A stretch of 64,000 nt of DNA from Nocardioides sp. SLBN-35. Lineage in GTDB: Bacteria > Actinomycetota > Actinomycetes > Propionibacteriales > Nocardioidaceae. Under the pieces are notes generated by a model. It was not told the DNA's origin. It worked only from the letters and a program-made list of their open reading frames with translations, and did no database searches. Numbering within the stretch: the stretch's first letter is position 1; each line of letters begins with the position of its first letter. Positions 1 through 7,711 of this stretch are shown here, piece by piece. Position numbers and translations under genes: made by a program. Location of the stretch: assembly GCF_006715725.1 (NCBI RefSeq), contig NZ_VFNU01000001.1, forward strand, positions 2,294,001 to 2,358,000, written 5' to 3'.

Positions 1-1
1 G

Positions 2-292
2 TTCACCATCGGCCTGGGCGACCTGGCGCCGCAGCTGTACTCACACGGCAGCTCGCTGCTCGGCACGCTCCAGCAGGTCGCCGGCGCCATCGGCACCGCG
101 CTGCTGGTCGTGATCATGACCAACCGCACCGAGAGCCTCGCGGAGTCGGGCAGCTCGCCGGCCGACGCCTTCATGGGCGGCCTGCAGTGGGCGTTCTTCG
201 CGGGTGCCGTGATCGGCCTCGTGGTGATCGCGATGTCGCTGCTGCTGCCGGCGAAGGCCGACGCGCCGGCCGGTGCCCACGGCGGGCACTGA
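2..292 (+). CDS. MFS transporter, DHA2 (EmrB/QacA-like) family, C-terminal end
   Basis: The gene is open at the left edge of the window, so only the last 96 residues are visible. They contain a helix with LLGTLQQVAGAIGTALLVVI, then a loop, then a strongly hydrophobic helix AFFAGAVIGLVVIAMSLLLP, and a short His/Gly-rich tail ending GAHGGH. The segment GTLQQVAGAIGTAL is typical of the penultimate helices of 14-helix DHA2 drug/proton antiporters such as EmrB and QacA. A role in export of a small molecule across the cytoplasmic membrane is inferred from family only; the substrate cannot be told. A GC-rich hairpin follows. Confidence 0.8.
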   Translation, partial: FTIGLGDLAPQLYSHGSSLLGTLQQVAGAIGTALLVVIMTNRTESLAESGSSPADAFMGGLQWAFFAGAVIGLVVIAMSLLLPAKADAPAGAHGGH

Positions 293-305
293 CCGATCGT
301 CGTAC

Positions 306-339
306 GACCGGCCCGGCCCCCTCGGGGACCGGGCCGGTC
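306..339. terminator. Hairpin between convergent genes
   Basis: GACCGGCCCGG (306-316) pairs perfectly with CCGGGCCGGTC (329-339), and the loop can extend the stem through CCCC/GGGG. It lies between the MFS gene and the convergent hydrolase gene, so it probably ends transcription from both sides. No U-tract follows, as is usual in actinobacteria. Confidence 0.6.
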
Positions 340-345
340 GGCGTC

Positions 346-1410
346 TCAGGGCCTGTCGAGGAAGGCGTCGAGCAGCGGCCAGCTGATCTCGGCGGCCTTC
401 GGGCCGGCGACGAGGCCGAGGTGACTGAGGCCGTCGGCGGCGGCGTACCGGGCGCCCGGCACGACGTCCGTCCCGGCCCGCACGGCCGGGCCGTCGGCGA
501 TGTTGTCACTCTCGCTGCCGACGAACAGCACCGGCGTGCGCACGTCGGCCAGCCGGACCTCGCGCTTGCGGCTGAGCCGCACGGTGCCGGAGGCCAGCTC
601 GTTGCGGACCATCAGCCGGGTGTGGATCTGGTGGTAGGCCCGTCCCGGGTAGCCGGGCATCTCGCCGATGAAGCCGTCGATGGCACCGGTGCGCGCGAGC
701 GCCTCGGTGTCGAGGATGTTCTTGGCCAGGTGCACGGCCTTGGTCAGCTCGCGCCTGGGCGCCATCGCCCGGTAGCTCGCCCGGACCAGGTGCCGCGGCA
801 CACCGCCGAGGGCGGCGGTGGGCGCGGTGACGGCGCGGGTGCCGAGCAGGCGATCCGCGACGACCAGCGGCTGGACGGCCGGGATCTGCGTGTAGTCGAT
901 CGGGGTGCCGAAGGCGGTCAGCGACGCGATCGGCAGGTCGGGGTGAGCGGCGGCGGTGAGCAGGCTCATCGTGCCGCCGAGCGACCAGCCGACCAGGTCG
1001 ACGCCGTCGGCCTCGTCGCCGCCGGCCGCGTGGTCGGCGAGCACGGCGTGGATGGCGGTCGGGAGGATGTCGTCGACCCAGGCCTCGAAGCCCATGCCGC
1101 GGTCGGCGAAGGTGATCCGCCCGTAGTCGACCAGGTACGTCGCCCGGCCGGCCTCCAGCAGGTGGCCGGCCAGGCTCTGGCCGGGACGCAGGTCGAAGCA
1201 GCGGGCCGAGACGGCCAGCGGCGGGACGAGGAGCACCGGGCGTGGGACCCGGGCGGCGGTGGTCCGGTCGTAGCGCACCAGCCGCCGGTGCGGGGCGTCG
1301 GACAGCACGGTGGCCGGCAGGCCGTCGTACTGCTCGACGCCGTCGCCGAGGGGCGAGATCGCCCAGGCGTTGCGGGCGGCGGTGCTCAGGAGGTCAGCTG
1401 CGGTCGGCAC
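346..1410 (-). CDS. Alpha/beta hydrolase, PHA synthase-like fold
   Basis: A 354-residue protein with the PhaC/PhaZ type of alpha/beta hydrolase fold. The segment PVLLVPPLAV is the oxyanion-side strand, and YLVDYG resembles the PhaC core. The nucleophile elbow is GWSLGG. PHA synthases carry Cys here (GxCxG), whereas this protein has Ser, so it is more likely a hydrolase or acyltransferase than a polymerase. Other triad candidates are the Asp in GSESDN and the His in GLSHLG near the C terminus. The start is GTG at 1410; no clear Shine-Dalgarno sequence was seen. It is convergent with the MFS gene. The substrate is unknown. Confidence 0.75.
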   Translation of the reverse strand: MPTAADLLSTAARNAWAISPLGDGVEQYDGLPATVLSDAPHRRLVRYDRTTAARVPRPVLLVPPLAVSARCFDLRPGQSLAGHLLEAGRATYLVDYGRITFADRGMGFEAWVDDILPTAIHAVLADHAAGGDEADGVDLVGWSLGGTMSLLTAAAHPDLPIASLTAFGTPIDYTQIPAVQPLVVADRLLGTRAVTAPTAALGGVPRHLVRASYRAMAPRRELTKAVHLAKNILDTEALARTGAIDGFIGEMPGYPGRAYHQIHTRLMVRNELASGTVRLSRKREVRLADVRTPVLFVGSESDNIADGPAVRAGTDVVPGARYAAADGLSHLGLVAGPKAAEISWPLLDAFLDRP

Positions 1411-1441
1411 CGCGACATGGTCGCTGCCACGCGCACCGGCC

Positions 1442-1479
1442 GTCCACCGAACGTGACGAGCGTGACGCTCGCCGTGGAC
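1442..1479. terminator. Two-part hairpin after the secreted-protein gene
   Basis: The outer arms GTCCAC (1442-1447) and GTGGAC (1474-1479) enclose an inner stem CGAGCG/CGCTCG with loop TGA. It lies between the stop of the minus-strand secreted protein and the start of the next minus-strand gene. A terminator is plausible but not certain. Confidence 0.4.
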
Positions 1480-1493
1480 CGCTCAGTCGGAGC

Positions 1494-2099
1494 TCACCAG
1501 CAGGGCACGATGTCCTGCGCGCCCGCGACACCGTCGAAGACCTCCATCATGGTGCTGCGCATGGTGCGGACCTGCGGGTCGGCCCACGCCATCGTGGTGT
1601 CGGCCGGCCCACCGTTGCCGGCGACGGTCACCTTGCGGGCGGTGACGTGGAAGACCACGCGGTGCGCGTTGGTGCCGGGGAAGCAGGCCGAGGCACGCTG
1701 CTTCGCCTGCGCGCTCGCCTGGTCGATGCCGGTGCCGGCGGCGACGCCCTTGTAGCGCATGGCCACGATCGCCTGGAAGCCCGACGGGTGCGGCGACGCG
1801 GCCTCCCAGGTGCCGGTGATGCCGATGGACAGGCCGCGGGTCCGGCTCGACGGGACCACGAAGACGGCCTTGCCGTCGCGCACGGTGCGGGTCTTGCTCG
1901 CCCACCAGCTGTGGCGCAGGCCCTGCTGGACGAAGACCTGGCAGCCCTCGCAGTCGGCGACCTTGACGACCACCCGGGTGCGGGCGGGTGCTGCGGCGTC
2001 CGAGGGCGGGGGCGCGGCGAGGAAGGTGGCGAGCAGGCCGGCCACGAGGGCGAGGACGGCGGCGATGGCGGGGGCGGTACGGCGGCCCGAGACGGACAT
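1494..2099 (-). CDS. Secreted hypothetical protein with Sec signal peptide
   Basis: The start ATG at 2099 is preceded by AGGAGA at good spacing; an upstream TTG/ATG-type extension lacks this. The protein has 201 residues. It begins MSVSGRRTAP, followed by a hydrophobic stretch rich in Ala/Val/Leu and a likely signal-peptidase site near PPPSDAAA. The mature part has a CEGC motif soon after the signal peptide and two further Cys (ACF and the last-but-one residue), so disulfide bonds outside the cell are likely. No known domain was recognised. CxxC could suggest redox or metal binding, but nothing else supports that. Confidence 0.65.
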   Translation of the reverse strand: MSVSGRRTAPAIAAVLALVAGLLATFLAAPPPSDAAAPARTRVVVKVADCEGCQVFVQQGLRHSWWASKTRTVRDGKAVFVVPSSRTRGLSIGITGTWEAASPHPSGFQAIVAMRYKGVAAGTGIDQASAQAKQRASACFPGTNAHRVVFHVTARKVTVAGNGGPADTTMAWADPQVRTMRSTMMEVFDGVAGAQDIVPCW

Positions 2100-2166
2100 G
2101 CGGCTTCTCCTGGAGATCGGGGGACGGTCCATCACCTAGACGGACGCGGGTACCTGCGGGGTTGCA

Positions 2167-2793
2167 TCAGCTGGTTCGGGAACGCCAGTTGCGCGCGCCG
2201 ACCAGCATCATCCGCAGCTGGGTGCGCGCGGCCTCGGCGACCCGCTGCTCGGCGACCGAGCCCGGCGCGGTGCCGAGCAGTCGCTCGGCGGTGGTGACCA
2301 TCGAGCCGACGATCAGCTCGGAGAGCACCTCGAGGTCGCGCTCGGTCCAGGTGTCGGTGCCGGGCAGGTGGGCGATGTCGGTGGCCAGCTCACGCTCGGC
2401 GAGCTCGATGCCGCGGGCGATCGCGTCGCGGACCCCGGCCGGGCCGGCGAACCGCTCGCGGGCGATGAAGCCGTAGTGGGCGTGGTCCTGGCGCACCTGC
2501 TCGACGAGGACCGCCACGGAGCCGTCGATGATCGTCCCGGCGTCCTCGCCTGCGGTGTGCCGAAGCTCGCGCAGCAGGGCACGCAGGGTGTCGAGCGACT
2601 CCTCGACCAGCGCGAGCCCGAGGTGCTCGATCGAGGGGAAGTGCCGGTAGAACGCGGTCGGCACGATGCCGACCTCCTTGGCGACCTGGCGCAGGGACAG
2701 TGCGACGAGCGCGGAGTCCTCGGACAGGGTCAGCGCCGCGTCGAGGATGGCACGGCGGGTCCGCTCCTTCTGCTCGACACGGGTCTGGGCCAT
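2167..2793 (-). CDS. TetR-family regulator, probable desaturase repressor
   Basis: A 208-residue TetR/AcrR repressor. Residues 10-55 form the helix-turn-helix domain, with LSLRQVAKEVGIVPTAFYRHF as recognition region; the rest is the ligand-binding domain. The gene is divergent from an oxidoreductase/desaturase operon. That mirrors the known arrangement of DesT in Pseudomonas, a TetR protein of the FabR group that senses acyl-CoA saturation. An 18-bp palindrome lies just 16 bp before its start codon and is the likely shared operator. That it senses acyl-CoA and represses both itself and the desaturase operon is inferred from this context. Confidence 0.8.
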   Translation of the reverse strand: MAQTRVEQKERTRRAILDAALTLSEDSALVALSLRQVAKEVGIVPTAFYRHFPSIEHLGLALVEESLDTLRALLRELRHTAGEDAGTIIDGSVAVLVEQVRQDHAHYGFIARERFAGPAGVRDAIARGIELAERELATDIAHLPGTDTWTERDLEVLSELIVGSMVTTAERLLGTAPGSVAEQRVAEAARTQLRMMLVGARNWRSRTS

Positions 2794-2809
2794 GGAGCCA
2801 CTCTACGTG

Positions 2810-2827
2810 AGTGAACATGTGTGCACT
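2810..2827. promoter_or_regulatory. 18-bp palindromic operator for the TetR/desaturase pair
   Basis: AGTGAACATGTGTGCACT matches its own reverse complement at 14 of 18 positions. AGTGAAC is, from memory, very close to the half-site bound by FabR/DesT-type repressors of unsaturated fatty acid genes. It sits between the divergent TetR gene and the reductase-desaturase operon. Confidence 0.65.
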
Positions 2828-2922
2828 GTCACGTGGTCGGGTCGTTGACCATCGCGGGACGGACGAGAGAGAGTTTCGGAGTACGGATGTACACCGAATT
2901 TTCCGCCAACGAAGGAGGCGCG

Positions 2923-4101
2923 ATGTCCGCGCTCATCTCCCCGCCGGCTCCTGGCGGCGCGGGTCACCTGGTCGGGCGGCTGCTGCGCTCGCGGCTCGCC
3001 GCCGCGCTGGCCACCCCGCACGGCGTCGACCGGTACCTCGAGCGGTTCAACCCGATGTGGGCGGCGCACGAAGTGCGCGCCCGCGTCGTCTCGGTCCACC
3101 GCGAGACCAGCGGGACCGACTCCGCCCCGGTCGCCACCCTGACCCTGCAGCCCACCAGCACCTGGCGCGGCCATCGCGCCGGCCAGCATGTACTCGTCGG
3201 CGTCGAGCTGCCCGGCCCAGAAGGTCGAGGGAAGCGGCACACCCGCGCGTTCTCCATCTCCTCGGCCGCCTCGGCGCCGGGGGAGCAGTTCACGCTCACG
3301 ATCCGCGCGCACGACGAGGGCCAGGTGTCGTCGTACCTGGTCCGCGAGGCGCAGCCCGGCACCCTGCTCCACCTGAGCCAGGCCCAGGGCGAGTTCACCC
3401 TCGTCGAGAGCCCGGCGACGCCGACGATCAGCCGGCTGCTCTTCATCACCGGCGGCTCCGGCATCACCCCGGCGATGTCGATGGTCCGCACCCTCCTGCG
3501 CGACGGGTACGACGGCCACGCGGGTCGCCGGGTGACCTTCCTGCACTTCGCACGCAGCCCCGAGGACCAGATCTTCGCCGACGAGCTCGCCGAGATCGCC
3601 GCCGCCGACAACGGCGTCGACGTCCACCTGCGCTATGCCGACCAGCTGTTCAGCGAGTTCGAGCTGCGCCGCCTGGTGCCCGACTACCGCGACACCGACA
3701 CCTGGCTGTGCGGCCCGGCCGGCCTGGTCGAGCTGGTCAAGGACGCCTACACCGACCCGGAATCGTCGGGGGGCGAGCTCTCGCCGCGGCTGCGGATGGA
3801 GTTCTTCAAGCCCGCCGTCGCCCGGGCTGCCGCACCGGGCGGCGAGATCGAGGGCGAGGTGTCCTTCACCCGCTCCGGCGCGACGACCGCCGCCACCGGC
3901 GCCAGCCTGCTCGAGCAGGCCGAGGAGCTGGGCCTGAAGCCCGAGTTCGGTTGCCGGATGGGCATCTGCTTCTCCTGCACCCGCACCAAGTCCGCCGGCA
4001 CCGTCCGCAACGTCCTCACCGGCGAGGAGTCCTCCCTGCCGGACGAGGAGATCCGCATCTGCGTCACCGCCGCTGCCGGTGACTGCCACATCGACCTCTG
4101 A
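2923..4101 (+). CDS. Ferredoxin reductase with C-terminal [2Fe-2S] domain, desaturase electron donor
   Basis: 392 residues from ATG 2923, which follows AAGGAGG at ideal spacing. The FAD domain shows RAFSIS, the NAD(P) domain shows GGSGITPAMSM and CGP, and the last 70 residues are a plant-type ferredoxin with CRMGICFSC plus a distal Cys (RICVTA). This is the arrangement of M. tuberculosis Rv3230c, which supplies electrons to the acyl-CoA desaturase DesA3. The gene is followed 10 bp later by a desaturase, so the pair very likely works as an NADPH-FAD-[2Fe-2S] chain feeding a membrane diiron enzyme. Confidence 0.9.
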   Translation: MSALISPPAPGGAGHLVGRLLRSRLAAALATPHGVDRYLERFNPMWAAHEVRARVVSVHRETSGTDSAPVATLTLQPTSTWRGHRAGQHVLVGVELPGPEGRGKRHTRAFSISSAASAPGEQFTLTIRAHDEGQVSSYLVREAQPGTLLHLSQAQGEFTLVESPATPTISRLLFITGGSGITPAMSMVRTLLRDGYDGHAGRRVTFLHFARSPEDQIFADELAEIAAADNGVDVHLRYADQLFSEFELRRLVPDYRDTDTWLCGPAGLVELVKDAYTDPESSGGELSPRLRMEFFKPAVARAAAPGGEIEGEVSFTRSGATTAATGASLLEQAEELGLKPEFGCRMGICFSCTRTKSAGTVRNVLTGEESSLPDEEIRICVTAAAGDCHIDL

Positions 4102-4111
4102 GGAGAGTCCC

Positions 4112-5257
4112 ATGAGCACCGACACCCTGAGCACCCCCGTGGCCGACGAGAAGTACCACGGCCTGACCGCCGACCAGATCGAGCAGCTGGGCGCCGAGCT
4201 CGACGCCCTGCGCCAGCGCGTGCTCGCCGACCTCGGCGAGGCGGACGCGGCGTACCTGCGCAAGGTCGTCACGACCCAGCGCAAGATGGAGATCGCCGGT
4301 CGCGCGCTGTTTTACCTGCCCGTGATCGGCTGGCTGCCCGCCGTCGCCTGCCTGAGCGTGTCGAAGATCCTCGACAACATGGAGATCGGGCACAACGTGA
4401 TGCACGGTCAGTACGACTTCCTGGGCGACCCGGCCTTCAACTCCCGGATGTTCGACTGGGACACCGTGTGCCCCGGCGAGCAGTGGAAGTACAGCCACAA
4501 CTACATCCACCACACGTTCACGAACATCGTCGGCAAGGACCGCGACGTGGGCTACGGCATCCTGCGGATGGACCCCGAGCAGAAGTGGCACCCCTACTAC
4601 CTCGGCAACCCGCTCTACGCGTTCTTGTTGATGACCTTCTTCGAGTGGGGCGTCGCCCTGCACGACCTCGAGGTCGAGAACATCGTCTCCGGCAAGCGGA
4701 AGATGGCCGACAACAAGCCGCTCTACCCGGGCCTGATGCGCAAGATCCGGCGCCAGGCGCTCAAGGACTACGTGCTGTTCCCCGCGCTGACCGGACCGCT
4801 GTTCCCGCTCACCTTCGCCGGCAACGCCGTGGCCAACCTGGTCCGCAACGTGTGGGCGTTCAACATCATCTTCTGCGGGCACTTCCCGGCCGGCGTCGCA
4901 TCGTTCTCCGAGGAGGAGACCGCGAACGAGACCCGCGGCCACTGGTACCTGCGCCAGATGCTCGGCTCGGCCAACATCAAGGGCAGCAAGCTGATGCACC
5001 TGATGAGCGGCAACCTGTCTCACCAGATCGAGCACCACCTGTTCCCGGACCTGCCGGCCCGCCGGTACCCGGAGATGGCCGTCGAGGTCCAGGAGATCTG
5101 CGAGCGCTACGGCCTGCCGTACAACACCGGTCGCCTGCACCAGCAGCTGTGGAGCGTCTTCAAGAAGATCTGCCGCTACTCGCTGCCGGGCGGGGACGCG
5201 AAGGTCGCTCCGGTCCGCGGCCCCGAGGCCGTGACCGAGGACTCGTTGGCAGCCTGA
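4112..5257 (+). CDS. Membrane fatty acid (acyl-CoA) desaturase, DesA3-like
   Basis: 381 residues with all three histidine clusters of membrane diiron desaturases: HNVMH (94-98), HNYIHH (129-134) and QIEHH (305-309), plus an extra His in CGHF (257). Hydrophobic segments lie around residues 65-85, 165-185 and 225-260. It is expected to introduce a cis double bond into long-chain acyl-CoA, using electrons from the reductase encoded immediately upstream. The start ATG 4112 follows GAGGAGAG. Regulation by the divergent TetR protein through the palindrome at 2810-2827 is likely, which would tie membrane unsaturation to acyl-CoA composition. Confidence 0.92.
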   Translation: MSTDTLSTPVADEKYHGLTADQIEQLGAELDALRQRVLADLGEADAAYLRKVVTTQRKMEIAGRALFYLPVIGWLPAVACLSVSKILDNMEIGHNVMHGQYDFLGDPAFNSRMFDWDTVCPGEQWKYSHNYIHHTFTNIVGKDRDVGYGILRMDPEQKWHPYYLGNPLYAFLLMTFFEWGVALHDLEVENIVSGKRKMADNKPLYPGLMRKIRRQALKDYVLFPALTGPLFPLTFAGNAVANLVRNVWAFNIIFCGHFPAGVASFSEEETANETRGHWYLRQMLGSANIKGSKLMHLMSGNLSHQIEHHLFPDLPARRYPEMAVEVQEICERYGLPYNTGRLHQQLWSVFKKICRYSLPGGDAKVAPVRGPEAVTEDSLAA

Positions 5258-5282
5258 GGCCCGGCGAGGGAGACTGACGCCC

Positions 5283-5558
5283 ATGAGCGACGGACGCGAC
5301 CACCTCAGCAAGGCCGAGATCACCAAGGACGCGCTCCAGGCGGGCGCCGAGGCCGCGGCCCAGACCGTCGGCGAGGTCGCGAGCATCGTGACCCGCGCTG
5401 TCGGCGAGGTCGCCGCGGCCGTCGGCGGCTTCGCGACCGAGATCTTCGAGATCAAGGACTCCTCGCAGCGCGCGCTCGCCGAGCACGGCACGACGACGCC
5501 GGGGCTGCCGGAGGCGTCGGGGCTGCCGGAGTCGTCGGAGGTCGCCGACGCCGATTAG
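5283..5558 (+). CDS. Small hypothetical protein downstream of the desaturase
   Basis: 91 residues, start ATG preceded by GAGGGAG. The first 65 residues are predicted to be largely helical and Ala/Val-rich with acidic and Thr residues (TVGEVASIVTRAVGEVAAAVG), suggesting an amphipathic helix that could lie on a membrane. The tail is Pro/Ser/Glu-rich with two copies of the motif GLPE-S/A-S. No known family was recognised. It lies 25 bp after the desaturase and is probably co-transcribed, so a role as helper or membrane-lipid-associated protein is possible but speculative. Confidence 0.55.
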   Translation: MSDGRDHLSKAEITKDALQAGAEAAAQTVGEVASIVTRAVGEVAAAVGGFATEIFEIKDSSQRALAEHGTTTPGLPEASGLPESSEVADAD

Positions 5559-5600
5559 GCACCGCGATTGGGCAGAGACCGCATGTCCGAGCCCCGAAAT

Positions 5601-5626
5601 GTTGCGGTTTGGGACCAAACCGCAAC
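5601..5626. terminator. Perfect 12-bp inverted repeat between convergent genes
   Basis: GTTGCGGTTTGG (5601-5612) and CCAAACCGCAAC (5615-5626) are exact complements separated by GA. It lies between the desaturase operon and the convergent decarboxylase-like gene, which fits a bidirectional terminator. Confidence 0.65.
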
Positions 5627-5641
5627 GCCAGGCGTTCCAGT

Positions 5642-6283
5642 TCAGTCGAACGCGAGCCGGAACCCGGCCATCCGGAACGACCCCAGCTGACGGGCCTCTC
5701 GCATGAACCCGAGAGGCCCGTCAGCGGCGAAGGACCACCGGCCGCGGCACGGCAGGGCCTTGGCGGTGCCCTTCATCACGACGTTCGCGGTCTCGGGATG
5801 CTCGGGGATGCCGGGCTGCTCGACCAGGCCGGTGAACGGCACCCGGATCGCGGCGCGGGACACGTCGGTGAAGCTCGCCTCGACGATCGGGCGCCGCTCG
5901 ACGGTGGCCGTCCAGTCGGTCGAGGTGACCGGTCCCCGGAAGGACGTGTCCAGGTCGAAGTCGCACAGCTCCTTGGGGATCGCCCACAGCGCGCGGCCGC
6001 CGGCCTGCGAGGCGGGGGAGTCGACCCAGATGTCGGTGATCGTGACCGCGCCCTTGCCAGCACTGTTCGGGCGTCGGTCGCTGGCGCTCCCCGCCGGCTT
6101 CGCCTTGACGGTCCTGGCGAGCAGCAGCTCGTGGTACGTCAGCGGGCTCGGCTCCTCGTAGGAGACCAGCGCGACGCCGTACGTCCCGGCCGGGTGGTGC
6201 GCGTCGACGTCGCGGCCGAGGCGGAACACCGAGAGCCACAGGGACCCGTGCATGTGCCACGGGGCCGGGGGATAGGAAGTCAC
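5642..6283 (-). CDS. Acetoacetate decarboxylase-like family protein
   Basis: 213 residues. The pattern PPAPWHMHGSLWL, YEEPSPLTYHELLLAR and GRALWAIPKELCDF fits the actinobacterial branch of the acetoacetate decarboxylase (ADC) fold. In true ADC a catalytic Lys forms the Schiff base next to a second Lys. Here WAIPKELCDF retains one Lys near that place, but the double-Lys signature was not identified, so decarboxylase activity is not assured. The GTG start overlaps the stop of the upstream gene as GTGA, so the two are translationally coupled and probably functionally linked. Confidence 0.7.
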   Translation of the reverse strand: MTSYPPAPWHMHGSLWLSVFRLGRDVDAHHPAGTYGVALVSYEEPSPLTYHELLLARTVKAKPAGSASDRRPNSAGKGAVTITDIWVDSPASQAGGRALWAIPKELCDFDLDTSFRGPVTSTDWTATVERRPIVEASFTDVSRAAIRVPFTGLVEQPGIPEHPETANVVMKGTAKALPCRGRWSFAADGPLGFMREARQLGSFRMAGFRLAFD

Positions 6284-6948
6284 GACTCGTCCTCCAGGAA
6301 CAGCTGGGCGGTGTGCTCGAGCTCGGCCTCCATCGCGGCCGGCAGGTCGTCGGTCAGCTCGTCGGCCATCGGGCTCTCCTCGCGCGGCCCGAGCCCGGCG
6401 GCGGCCTTCTCGACCGCGGCGCCGACGTCGATGGTCGTGGCTTGGCGGACGTAGGGCTTCTCGAGCTCCTTGGCGACGTACTTGGCCACGAACCGCCGCA
6501 GCTCGCCCTCGACGTTGGCGGCCTTGCTGGTCAACGAGGCGCGCAGCCCCTGCGCCTTGAGCCGTACGACGACCTGTGCGGCGGGCGGCGGCGTCACCTC
6601 GAGGGCGATGGCAAGGTCGGCGCGCCCGTGGGCGGTGATCACCAGCGGCACCGTGATCTCGGCGTCGAAGTTCTGCTTGTCCATGCCCAGGTCGATGCTG
6701 AACTTCAGCGTCACCGGCAGGTCCACGTGGAAGGACACCGGGTCGGCGCCGACGCGCTCGCCGGTCGCCGTACCGATGGTGCCCTGGGCCGTCACCTTGG
6801 CGATCCGGCCGGGACCGACGCCCAGCGGGCCGACGTCGATGGGGCGGCCCGCCAGCACGTTGACGCCGTTCAGCACCCGCTCGGTGGTGACGGCGGTGGC
6901 GAAGAACCGCTCGCCCCAGGCCGCGTAGTCGATCAGCTCCTCGCTCAC
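6280..6948 (-). CDS. Conserved hypothetical protein, possible lipid-binding beta protein
   Basis: About 222 residues from a GTG at 6948 (MSEELIDYAAWGERFF); a longer reading from 6972 is possible but overlaps the TetR gene. The middle shows alternating beta strands (VSFHVDLPVTLKFSIDLG, FDAEITVPLVITAHG, AIALEVTPPPAAQVVVRL) with positive residues, then a helix around GELRRFVAKYVAKELEKPYV and an acidic tail. The fold recalls lipid-binding beta sheets such as SMP or mce-associated proteins, but no family was firmly recognised. It forms a two-gene operon with the ADC-like protein. Confidence 0.6.
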   Translation of the reverse strand: MSEELIDYAAWGERFFATAVTTERVLNGVNVLAGRPIDVGPLGVGPGRIAKVTAQGTIGTATGERVGADPVSFHVDLPVTLKFSIDLGMDKQNFDAEITVPLVITAHGRADLAIALEVTPPPAAQVVVRLKAQGLRASLTSKAANVEGELRRFVAKYVAKELEKPYVRQATTIDVGAAVEKAAAGLGPREESPMADELTDDLPAAMEAELEHTAQLFLEDES

Positions 6949-6958
6949 GCGGGTGACA

Positions 6959-7639
6959 CTAGCGGTGCGCACGCCCCTGCGGGCCGGTCGCCAGTCCGCG
7001 GCTGACCATGTCGAGGGTGCGCGCGATGGCGATGTCCTGCTCCGCCGGGCCCAGCTCGGACATCGGGCCGTCGATGAGCAGCATCGCCAGCCCGTGCACG
7101 GCGGCCCACGGGCCGGCCTCGGCGTCGGGGCGGTCGGCGGGGTCCAGGTAGCCGACGGCGACGAGCTGGTCGAGCATCTCCCCGAGCAGCAGGTACGGCG
7201 CCGGCTCGCCCATCCCGTCCTGGCCGCCCTTGCCGCCCTTGCCGCCCTTGCCGCCCTGGTCGCGCAGTCCGCCGGTGAAGCAGGTCCGGAAGACGCCCGG
7301 CTCCTCGATCGCGAACCGGATGTAGCCGCGCCCGGTCGAGCGCAGCCGCTCGACGGCCCGCGCGACCGGGTCGCCGTCGGTCGGGACCTGGGCGAGGTAG
7401 TCGGCCATCGCGGCGACCATCCCGTCCATCGCGAGCGCGCGGGCGGCCTCGAGCAGGTCGGCCTGGTTCTCGAAGTGCCGGTACGCAGCGGTCGGGGTCA
7501 CGCCGACCTCGCGGGCGGCGCCGCGGATGGTCACGGCGTCCGGGCCGCCGCTCGCGGCGAGATGGGCCGCCGCCCGGGCGAGGGCGTTGCGCAGGTCGCC
7601 GTGGTGGTAGCTCCGCTTCGAGGTCGTCACGGAGAACAT
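6959..7639 (-). CDS. TetR-family regulator of the divergent MMPL transporter
   Basis: 226 residues from ATG 7639. KRSYHHGDLRNALARAAAHL and TIRGAAREVGVTPTAAYRHF form a TetR helix-turn-helix of the group with a TetR_C WHG-type ligand domain. In the middle is an unusual GGKGGKGGKGGQ tract, encoded by about four copies of a 9-bp unit at 7221-7258. It probably forms a flexible, positively charged loop in the ligand domain and could change length by slippage. The gene is divergent from an MMPL transporter, with only 72 bp between start codons, so it is the likely repressor of that transporter and of itself. Confidence 0.8.
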   Translation of the reverse strand: MFSVTTSKRSYHHGDLRNALARAAAHLAASGGPDAVTIRGAAREVGVTPTAAYRHFENQADLLEAARALAMDGMVAAMADYLAQVPTDGDPVARAVERLRSTGRGYIRFAIEEPGVFRTCFTGGLRDQGGKGGKGGKGGQDGMGEPAPYLLLGEMLDQLVAVGYLDPADRPDAEAGPWAAVHGLAMLLIDGPMSELGPAEQDIAIARTLDMVSRGLATGPQGRAHR

Positions 7640-7666
7640 GTTGACACCCGTACACATCCATGCCAA

Positions 7667-7687
7667 GTTAACACCACCAAAGTTTAC
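7667..7687. promoter_or_regulatory. Candidate operator between TetR and MMPL genes
   Basis: GTTAAC (7667-7672) and GTTTAC (7682-7687) form an imperfect inverted repeat (5 of 6) with 9-bp spacing in the 72-bp divergent gap. The gap is also clearly more A+T-rich than its surroundings. It is probably where the TetR protein binds, but the exact site is uncertain. Confidence 0.4.
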
Positions 7688-7711
7688 GGGCGCACACATT
7701 GGAGGAGCGCG

